Source of the DNA: Candidatus Terraquivivens ruidianensis | GTDB taxonomy: Archaea; Thermoproteota; Nitrososphaeria_A; Caldarchaeales; Wolframiiraptoraceae | Length of the DNA: 64,000 bases | Assembly: GCA_023267975.1 (NCBI GenBank) | Contig: JALNLA010000005.1 | Location: forward strand, 36,958-100,957 | Direction: 5' to 3' | In this document: piece after piece, positions 58,663 to 64,000 of the stretch | Layout: the number at the start of each line of letters is the position of its first letter | Position numbering within the stretch: position 1 is the stretch's first letter | Notes under the pieces: model-generated | Databases searched by the model: none | What the model was told of the DNA's origin: nothing | What the model saw: only the letters and a program-made list of their open reading frames with translations | Made by a program: the position numbers and the translations under genes

Positions 58663-58971
58663 TTATCTAATAGGGCATTTGCATGGCGACGAGAAACATC
58701 TAGGGCACCCGTTGCCGTACTTTTGTATGACAGCCTCTTCAAGGTCTATGCCGACTAGATTGCAGAAACTACAAAGCCATGCGAATACGTCGGCAGCCTC
58801 TTCTTTCATAGAGCTTAACTCTTGCTTCAGGTAGGCATCAGTCAACTCACCTAACTCCGACACCAACCAAAGCAGGGTCTTGTCAGCACCCCTGTTCAAG
58901 TCTCTGGTGATATAAACCTCCCTGAATAATTTCTGAAGAGCTGCGAGAGAACTTGAGGAGCTGCGGCTCAT
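58663..58971 (-). CDS. MazG-like nucleotide pyrophosphohydrolase with a C-terminal cysteine knuckle
   Basis: All-alpha NTP pyrophosphatase domain, 102 residues. Metal-binding acidic motifs are LWLVSELGELTDAY and MKEEAADVFAWLCSFCN (ExxE...ExxD). The C-terminus adds CPRCFSSPCKC, a possible small zinc site. Such enzymes clean non-canonical or excess NTPs, which suits a neighbourhood of repair genes. An N-terminal poly-Ser stretch follows the initiator Met-Ser-Arg. Confidence 0.85.
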   Translation of the reverse strand: MSRSSSSSLAALQKLFREVYITRDLNRGADKTLLWLVSELGELTDAYLKQELSSMKEEAADVFAWLCSFCNLVGIDLEEAVIQKYGNGCPRCFSSPCKCPIR

Positions 58972-59060
58972 GGCACGTATCTTAGTTTAAGGTCGTATAA
59001 ACCTCTTCCCTTGTAGCATCCGAAAGCTAAAAATAGGACGGCAGAGTGCAGCCTGTAGGT

Positions 59061-59561
59061 ATGGGAGACCCTAAAAGGCATCATAAGAAGTACGAAACGC
59101 CGAGGCATCCTTGGAGAGCGGACGTCCTAGCGGAGGAGCTTAGGCTCCTAGGTGAGTACGGGCTGAGGAACAAGAGGGAGCTTTGGAGAGCAGCAGCAAA
59201 CCTCAGGAAATACAGAACGATAGCAAGGTCCCTCTTCATCCTTAGCGGCGAAGAAAGGAAGGATAAGGAGGGGAACTTGATAGGAAAGTTAGCAAGGCTT
59301 GGAGTCTTATCTCCGACGGCAACGCTCGACGACGTGCTGAGGCTTACAGTTAAGGACTTTTTAGAAAGGAGGCTCCAGACTGTTGTGTATAAGCTTGGGA
59401 TGGCCGCATCGATATACCATGCCAGGCAGCTGATAGTTCACGGTCATGTATTCGTGGGCGATAGGAAAGTCAAGTCACCGAGCTATCACGTAATGGTAGG
59501 CGAGGAGAGGCTCATCAGGGTCTTGTTGCCGCAGCTCACTAAGCAAGAGGGCTCGTCCTAA
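59061..59561 (+). CDS. rps4: Ribosomal protein uS4
   Basis: Primary 16S rRNA-binding protein of the small subunit. The archaeal N-terminus MGDPKRHHKKYETPRHPWRA is followed by the S4 RNA-binding domain (RRLQTVVYKLGMAASIYHAR then QLIVHGHVFVGDRKVKSPSY). ATG 59061 is the family start, although the frame extends five codons further. It stands apart from uS11 (35180) and uS13, which normally accompany it. Confidence 0.97.
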   Translation: MGDPKRHHKKYETPRHPWRADVLAEELRLLGEYGLRNKRELWRAAANLRKYRTIARSLFILSGEERKDKEGNLIGKLARLGVLSPTATLDDVLRLTVKDFLERRLQTVVYKLGMAASIYHARQLIVHGHVFVGDRKVKSPSYHVMVGEERLIRVLLPQLTKQEGSS

Positions 59562-59593
59562 AAAGGCCGAGTTCATTCGCTGATACCTGTCCG

Positions 59594-60052
59594 TTAATGC
59601 TCTGTACTAAGCCATGCATACGTTCCATCCTCGTAAGCCTCTTTTTTGAAGAGCGCAGGCTCAGTCTTATACCTAACGACAGCCTCCTCTAAAGCTGGAA
59701 AGACTTCCTTCCTACTCTTACCTATCACGACCACTAGAACGAGAGGCTCGCCAACCTTAAACCTGCCTTTTAGGTGCCATATCCCCACGAACTCTAGGCC
59801 GAACTTCTCCCTCGTCTCTTCGCATATCCTCTGTATTATGGGGTTCGCATGCCTCTCGTAGGCATCTATCTCCAGATGGTCGACCCTTTTGCCGTTGCTA
59901 CCGACGGACTTGACGATGCCCAAGAAGCTGACAACGGCTCCGGAGCCTCCGACAGAGAGCGCGTCCTGCATCCTTGATAGTAGCCCCCATAAGTCGAGCT
60001 CTTCCTTTCCATAAACTCCAGGCGGAGGTAGGCCTTTTTGCTCCGATACCAT
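59594..60052 (-). CDS. moaE: Molybdopterin synthase catalytic subunit MoaE
   Basis: Large subunit that inserts sulfur from MoaD into precursor Z. Motifs are GAVVSFLGIVKSVG, DHLEIDAYERHANPIIQRI, WHLKGRFKVGEPLVLVVVIGKSRKEVFPA and the catalytic lysines in YKTEPALFKKEAYEDG. The 152-residue length is typical. It follows the Mrp ATPase gene after 3 bases. The only MoaD-like protein in this window is at 23819 and has a tail beyond Gly-Gly. Confidence 0.94.
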   Translation of the reverse strand: MVSEQKGLPPPGVYGKEELDLWGLLSRMQDALSVGGSGAVVSFLGIVKSVGSNGKRVDHLEIDAYERHANPIIQRICEETREKFGLEFVGIWHLKGRFKVGEPLVLVVVIGKSRKEVFPALEEAVVRYKTEPALFKKEAYEDGTYAWLSTEH

Positions 60053-60055
60053 CCA

Positions 60056-61117
60056 TCAACCCCTACCGTTCTTTCCCCTCTTGTAGGCTATAACCGAAAC
60101 GCTGCCGGCTATTGCGTAAGCCACCTTTCTGAATGCTCCTGCCGACTCGGATTCTGGTGCCGCAATCACGACCGGCTTTCCGAGCTCGCCGTTAACCCTT
60201 ATATCCGGGCTTAGCGGTATCTCGCCCAAAAACCTCGTTCCCAATTTTTCGCAAGCAACCTTGACGCCACCCCTTCCGAATATCTCGGATACATGGCCGC
60301 AGTTAGGACAAACGAAGTAGCTCATGTTCTCTATTATGCCTATTATATCAACGTTCAGCTTCCTGAACATATTCAGGGCCTTCGTGGCTATCTTGAGGGC
60401 GGCGTCTTGGGGCGTACTGACTATGACGACGCCCGTAAGGGGAATACTCTGCGCCAGCGTTAATGAGGCGTCACCAGTCCCTGGCGGAAGGTCCACTATA
60501 AGGTAGTCCAACTCACCCCACTCCACCTCCGTTAAGAATTGCTTGATGGCGTTTGCCACGAGCGGCCCCCGCCATATTACGGGCTCATCCTCCTGAAGGA
60601 GAAACCCTATGGACATTACCTTTACGCCGTTGTAGCTTATTGCTGGCGCTATCTTATCATCAGCACCGACAAGCCCTACCTTGACGTTTAAGATTCTGGG
60701 TATCGTGGGCCCGTATATATCGGCATCTAGTATGCCTACGCTCGCACCAAGCTCGGTTAAGGCCAGGCCCACGTTCACGGTAACGGTAGATTTGCCGACG
60801 CCACCCTTGCCGCTAGCAATAGCGATTATGTTCTTTACGCCCGGAAGAATCTTCTCCCTAACCCTTGAGGGCATGACACGAGCAACCACGTTCACTTTGA
60901 CCGCAGACACTCCTGGTAAGGTCTTTAAAGCCTTCTCGACATGTTCCTTCAGCTGGGCACGAAACGGGCAAGCTGGTGTTGTTAACTCTAGGGTTACTTC
61001 AACCGCATCGCCTTCCACGCTGACCCCTTTCACCATACCCAAAGAGACTACGTCTATGCCAAGCTCCGGGTCAACGACGTTCTTAAGAGTCTGAACGACC
61101 TCCTCTTTTGTCGGCAA
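60056..61117 (-). CDS. Mrp/NBP35 family ATPase with an N-terminal MIP18 domain
   Basis: Iron-sulfur cluster carrier or scaffold. Residues 1-80 are a DUF59 domain (VVDPELGIDVVSLGMV, LTTPACPFRAQLKEHVEKAL). The P-loop is ASGKGGVGKST at about residues 101-111, with IYGPTIPRI and DYLIVDLPPGTGD as switch motifs. The bridging cluster pair is FVCPNCGH. The 353-residue length is normal. moaE follows closely, so Fe-S and molybdopterin assembly may be co-expressed. Confidence 0.93.
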   Translation of the reverse strand: MPTKEEVVQTLKNVVDPELGIDVVSLGMVKGVSVEGDAVEVTLELTTPACPFRAQLKEHVEKALKTLPGVSAVKVNVVARVMPSRVREKILPGVKNIIAIASGKGGVGKSTVTVNVGLALTELGASVGILDADIYGPTIPRILNVKVGLVGADDKIAPAISYNGVKVMSIGFLLQEDEPVIWRGPLVANAIKQFLTEVEWGELDYLIVDLPPGTGDASLTLAQSIPLTGVVIVSTPQDAALKIATKALNMFRKLNVDIIGIIENMSYFVCPNCGHVSEIFGRGGVKVACEKLGTRFLGEIPLSPDIRVNGELGKPVVIAAPESESAGAFRKVAYAIAGSVSVIAYKRGKNGRG

Positions 61118-61452
61118 TCCAGAACGACCTGCTTTAGCTACACACCTGTCCGTTTAAAAAACTTTAACTGCTTAGCCGCTGACACGATGACCAACATGCT
61201 GTTCGTTCATGGCCAAGCCCTATAGGTCGACAAGCATGCACACGTGGCTGTCTCTTCTCTCGATGCTTAGGCTATGTGCAAAATTTATTTTGTTTGAAAA
61301 CAAAATCACCGAGCAAATCAGCAATTTATGATAACATACAGTCGCTCGCTCTGAAGGTCAACAAGCATGAATGAAAATGTCTGAAGATGCGTCGAGGTTG
61401 TATTGCGTGAGCGAATATTTATAATTTGGTTTGTAGAGCAAATAGACAAAAA
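61118..61452. other. Intergenic region with direct and inverted repeats
   Basis: Between the Mrp and pyruvoyl decarboxylase genes. AGGTCGACAAGCATG (61224-61238) recurs with one change at 61355-61369. ATTTTGTTT (61287-61295) and AAACAAAAT (61298-61306) form a 9-bp inverted repeat with a 2-base gap between them. ATATTTATAAT (61413-61423) is the TATA-like element of the downstream gene. No protein-coding signal found. Confidence 0.5.
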
Positions 61453-61881
61453 ATGTTGAGTAGCTACAAGTTGACCACATTCAAGATGGATGATGAAGTC
61501 ATCGTGGGTAAGCATGTTTACGGAAATCTCTATGGGTGCGATGCTCGCCTGATTGCGGACGAGAAGTATGTCAGAAAGTTGGTGAAAGAGGCCGTCGACA
61601 TAGCCAACATGCACTTGGTCGAGCTTAAGTCGTGGAGGTTCTTCAGCAAAAAGGGCGGAATCTCGGTTATAGCTCTAATCACTGAGAGCCACGTCGCGGT
61701 CCACACATGGCCCAGCTACAAGTATGCGGCAGTTGACGTCTATACCTGTGGTCACGAAAGCCAGCCTGACAAGGCCTTTGAGTACATAGTCAAGGGTTTG
61801 GCTCCGAGGGAGTACACAAAGCACTTCGCCGATAGGTCATCCGTCACCGTTAGGACCGTAACGGTCCGAGAAAACATCTAA
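61453..61881 (+). CDS. Pyruvoyl-dependent S-adenosylmethionine/arginine decarboxylase proenzyme
   Basis: Polyamine enzyme that cleaves itself to make a pyruvoyl group. The cleavage site is before Ser79 in ITESHVAVHTWPSYKY, with His84 and Cys99 (VDVYTCG) as processing and catalytic residues. ATG 61453 gives 142 residues, the prokaryotic class 1B length. In crenarchaea one paralogue of this family decarboxylates SAM and another arginine; the residue after Pro is Ser rather than the Glu of typical SAM decarboxylases, so arginine as substrate should be considered. TATA box at 61413-61423. Confidence 0.87.
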   Translation: MLSSYKLTTFKMDDEVIVGKHVYGNLYGCDARLIADEKYVRKLVKEAVDIANMHLVELKSWRFFSKKGGISVIALITESHVAVHTWPSYKYAAVDVYTCGHESQPDKAFEYIVKGLAPREYTKHFADRSSVTVRTVTVRENI

Positions 61882-61920
61882 ACCTTTATCTTTTAATTTA
61901 AACCATAGGACTCTGTCAGG

Positions 61921-63027
61921 GTGCTAGGTTTGATTGATAGGCCTCGGATATTGGAGCTTATAGAGGAATACGACAGGAGAGCGCTGTCCGTTAGTTGCAT
62001 AGGTAGCCACTCGGCCTTAGAGGTTTTTGATGGTGCAAAGGACGAGGGGCTCTCGACGATAGCCGTCTGTCAAAGGGATAGGATGAGGGCTTACGCCCAC
62101 TTTAAGAGGATAGTAGACAGGATAATCGTAGTTGACAGGTTCAGCGAGGTCTTGAGGCAGGACGTGATGGAGAGGTTAAGGGCCTCGAGCTCCATCTTCG
62201 TTCCCAACAGGTCCTTCACAACTTATGTGCCCTATGAGGGTATAGAGAACGAGTTCTTGGTGCCCATATTCGGCAATAGGGCTCTGCTAAAGGCGGAGGA
62301 GAGGTGGGCAGAAAGAAACCAGTATTACCTTCTCTCTAAGGCTGGCATAAGGACGCCCATGAGGTTCAGCTCGCCAGATGAAATAGACAGGCCTGTGATA
62401 GTGAAGGTGCAGGAAGCTAAGAGGAAAGCGGAGAGGGCTTTTTTCGTGGTATCTTCGCCCTCAGAGTATAGGCGTAAGGTCCGGGAAAGGGTAGAGGCAG
62501 GACTGATATCCGAGAAGGAGCTATCCGGGGCCGTGATAGAGGAATTCGTAGTAGGCACGCTTTTCAACTTCAACTACTTCTACTCATCTGTTGATGGTAG
62601 CCTCGAGTTCCTCGGTGCCGACAGGAGACTCCAGACGAACCTCTACGACTTCGTCAACCTCCCTGCTAAGGAGCAGCTGGAGATAGGCATCCTGCTACAG
62701 AACATAGAAGTGGGTCATCAGCCTGCATCCGTGAGGGAGTCGTTGCTAGAGAAGGTCTTAGAGGCCGGTGAGAGATTCGTAGAAGCCGTGAAAGAGGAGT
62801 ACCCCCCAGGCGTAATAGGGCCCTTCGCCCTTCAAGGGGCAATAAACAAGGATTTAGAGTTCGTAGTCTTCGACGTCTCACTAAGGGTTCCAGGGAGCCC
62901 TATGCTGACCACGACCAGCCCCTACTCAAAATACTACCATGGCTTCATAGTAGGCGTCGGTAGAAGAATAGCGATGGAGATCAAGAGGGCAGCGGAGCAG
63001 GATAGGCTAAAAGAGGTGGTTACGTGA
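61921..63027 (+). CDS. PurP-family ATP-grasp protein, copy 1
   Basis: Family of formate-dependent FAICAR synthetases of archaeal purine synthesis. The N-terminal domain has VSCIGSHSALEVFDGAK and the ATP-grasp part has RPVIVKVQEAKRKAERAFFV, VGTLFNFNYFYSSVDGSLEF and GPFALQGAINKDLEFVVFDV. Several catalytic-region residues differ from copy 2 (for example GADRRLQTN where copy 2 has GVDRRYETN, and no GAEGGRGYF loop). This copy may have a changed or regulatory role. GTG 61921 is the start. Copy 2 overlaps by 4 bases. Confidence 0.85.
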   Translation: MLGLIDRPRILELIEEYDRRALSVSCIGSHSALEVFDGAKDEGLSTIAVCQRDRMRAYAHFKRIVDRIIVVDRFSEVLRQDVMERLRASSSIFVPNRSFTTYVPYEGIENEFLVPIFGNRALLKAEERWAERNQYYLLSKAGIRTPMRFSSPDEIDRPVIVKVQEAKRKAERAFFVVSSPSEYRRKVRERVEAGLISEKELSGAVIEEFVVGTLFNFNYFYSSVDGSLEFLGADRRLQTNLYDFVNLPAKEQLEIGILLQNIEVGHQPASVRESLLEKVLEAGERFVEAVKEEYPPGVIGPFALQGAINKDLEFVVFDVSLRVPGSPMLTTTSPYSKYYHGFIVGVGRRIAMEIKRAAEQDRLKEVVT

Positions 63028-64000
63028 ACATCTCCGTCGCAACCTATGGCTCCCACTCTGCCCTTCAGATATTGAGGGGCGCTAGAGACGAAAAGCTTAA
63101 GGCGGTACTCATATGTCCCAGAGGCCACCGTAGACTATATGATAGGTTCAGGCTGGCGGATGAAACCCTCTTAGTTGACGGTGTGAAAGACCTGCTAAGG
63201 GATGATATGCAAAAGAGCCTAATTGACATGAAGAGCGTACTCGTACCGCATGGAACGATAATCTCGGACGTTGATATTGAAAAGTTCGTTGAGGACTTTA
63301 AGGCCCCGGTCTTTGGGAATAGGAGGCTTCTTGTTTGGGAGGCAGACAGGGAACTTAAAGAGAAACTCCTGAGGGAAGCTGGTATAAGGGTTCCAAGAAC
63401 TTTCAGCTCGCCGGATGAAGTAGACTGTCCTGTCATAGTTAAGCTACCTGGAGCAGAGGGCGGGAGGGGCTACTTCCTAGCGAGCGGAAGGGAGGACCTG
63501 TTAAAGAAGCTGGCGAACTTGGATGTCCGGAAGAAAGGGGAGCTTTACATACAGGAGTACGTGCTCGGCGTGACGGTGTACCCCCACTTTTTCTACTCGC
63601 CCCTCAAAGGAGAGGTGGAGCTGCTCGGTGTTGATAGGAGGTATGAGACTAATGTTGACTCATTAGGAAGGATTCCAGCGCCGGACCAGCTGAATCTCGG
63701 CGTGCAGCCGACGTATGAGGTCGTAGGTAATATACCCCTCGTCCTGAGGGAATCCATGCTAGAGAGTTTCTTCGAAATGGCTGAGGGATTCGTTGAGGCT
63801 ACGAAGAGACTCGTACCGCCAGGTGTGATAGGGCCCTTCTGCATAGAAGCTATCTGCAGAGCGCCTGACGATATAGTTGTCTTCGAATTCTCAGCTCGGA
63901 TAGTAGCTGGCACAAACCTCTTTGTTAACGGCTCGCCCTATTCCTACCTACTACACAGTGAGGGAATGGGTATGGGTAGGAGGATAGCCAGGGAGATAAG
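63024..64000 (+). CDS. purP: PurP, formate-dependent FAICAR synthetase, copy 2 (3' end outside the window)
   Basis: Forms FAICAR from AICAR, formate and ATP. GTG 63024 begins NISVATYGSHSALQILRGARD, and the frame stays open to the window end (about 325 residues seen). The glycine-rich ATP loop GAEGGRGYFLAS, the FFYSPLKGEVELLGVDRRYE segment, IGPFCIEA and VVFEFSARIVAGTNLF match canonical PurP, so this is the more likely catalytic copy. It overlaps copy 1 by 4 bases. Only the C-terminal 20-40 residues should be missing. Confidence 0.9.
   Translation, partial: MNISVATYGSHSALQILRGARDEKLKAVLICPRGHRRLYDRFRLADETLLVDGVKDLLRDDMQKSLIDMKSVLVPHGTIISDVDIEKFVEDFKAPVFGNRRLLVWEADRELKEKLLREAGIRVPRTFSSPDEVDCPVIVKLPGAEGGRGYFLASGREDLLKKLANLDVRKKGELYIQEYVLGVTVYPHFFYSPLKGEVELLGVDRRYETNVDSLGRIPAPDQLNLGVQPTYEVVGNIPLVLRESMLESFFEMAEGFVEATKRLVPPGVIGPFCIEAICRAPDDIVVFEFSARIVAGTNLFVNGSPYSYLLHSEGMGMGRRIAREI

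Overview
The window is a gene-dense archaeal chromosome segment, most likely from a thermophilic TACK (Thermoproteota-side) archaeon. The evidence is glycerol-1-phosphate dehydrogenase and geranylgeranyl reductase (archaeal lipids), a crenactin-type actin, a crenarchaeal-type single OB-fold SSB, class I lysyl-tRNA synthetase, DtdA, NreA, Hjc, PurP and archaeal uS4/uS11. TATA elements lie about 25-30 bases before several starts that look leaderless, and TTG starts are common. Crenactin narrows the choice to Thermoproteales-, Korarchaeota- or Caldiarchaeum/Aigarchaeota-like lineages. I cannot name the species from sequence alone.

Layout. 0-5.6 kb: 3' part of deoC, a tRNA-Gly(TCC) with an unusual insertion, a five-gene group 3b NiFe-hydrogenase operon (hydB, a cNMP-binding-fold protein, hydG, hydD, hydA) and tRNA-Gly(GCC). 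5.7-7.7 kb: crenactin and an arcadin-like coiled-coil protein. 7.8-11.5 kb: UMP biosynthesis (pyrD diverging from pyrBIC). 11.5-16.1 kb: two candidate C/D box sRNAs, then a NitT/TauT-like ABC transporter whose ATPase has a TOBE-like tail, a DUF4213/DUF364 protein and a Tfx-family regulator. 16.2-22.5 kb: iron alcohol dehydrogenase and a BMP-type nucleoside-like ABC importer with a Tat signal on its binding protein. 22.6-24.1 kb: threonine synthase next to a MoaD/ThiS-like ubiquitin-fold protein that extends beyond its Gly-Gly. 24.1-27.9 kb: PAS protein, a C/D sRNA candidate and a 2-oxoacid:ferredoxin oxidoreductase (gamma-delta fusion, alpha, beta).

27.9-38.8 kb: valS, a SufT-like protein, a PfpI/DJ-1 protein, a frameshifted amino-DNA methyltransferase, geranylgeranyl reductase, DUF1152, uS11, dCTP deaminase, a PAC2-family protein ending in an HbYX-like tripeptide, an MBL hydrolase, and moaC-moaB. 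38.8-47.8 kb: a 48-residue zinc-binding-like protein, a GT-C-like membrane protein, NAD salvage (nicotinamidase, nicotinate phosphoribosyltransferase), an aspartase-like lyase diverging from two-subunit class I fumarase, G1P dehydrogenase and a ThiN-domain thiamine regulator. 47.8-54.2 kb: THUMP protein, a PhoU/TrkA-C protein with a split MgtE-type transporter, DtdA, a methyltransferase and lysyl-tRNA synthetase. 54.3-59 kb: SSB, a coiled-coil zinc-ribbon protein, a small helical protein, Hjc, NreA and a MazG-like protein, forming a DNA-repair-flavoured neighbourhood. 59-64 kb: uS4, MoaE, Mrp ATPase, a pyruvoyl decarboxylase and two tandem PurP paralogues, the second cut by the window end.

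The genes together suggest an anaerobic or microaerophilic ferredoxin-, H2- and NAD(P)H-handling metabolism with molybdenum/tungsten cofactor synthesis (MoaB, MoaC, MoaE, a MoaD-like protein) and pyrimidine, purine and NAD synthesis or salvage. I see no CRISPR array, insertion sequence, integrase or rRNA gene. The least explained parts are the ABC-DUF364-Tfx locus, the ThrC/MoaD-like pair with its tail beyond GG, the coiled-coil protein of the repair neighbourhood, and a two-copy inverted-repeat element (16078 and 32383).
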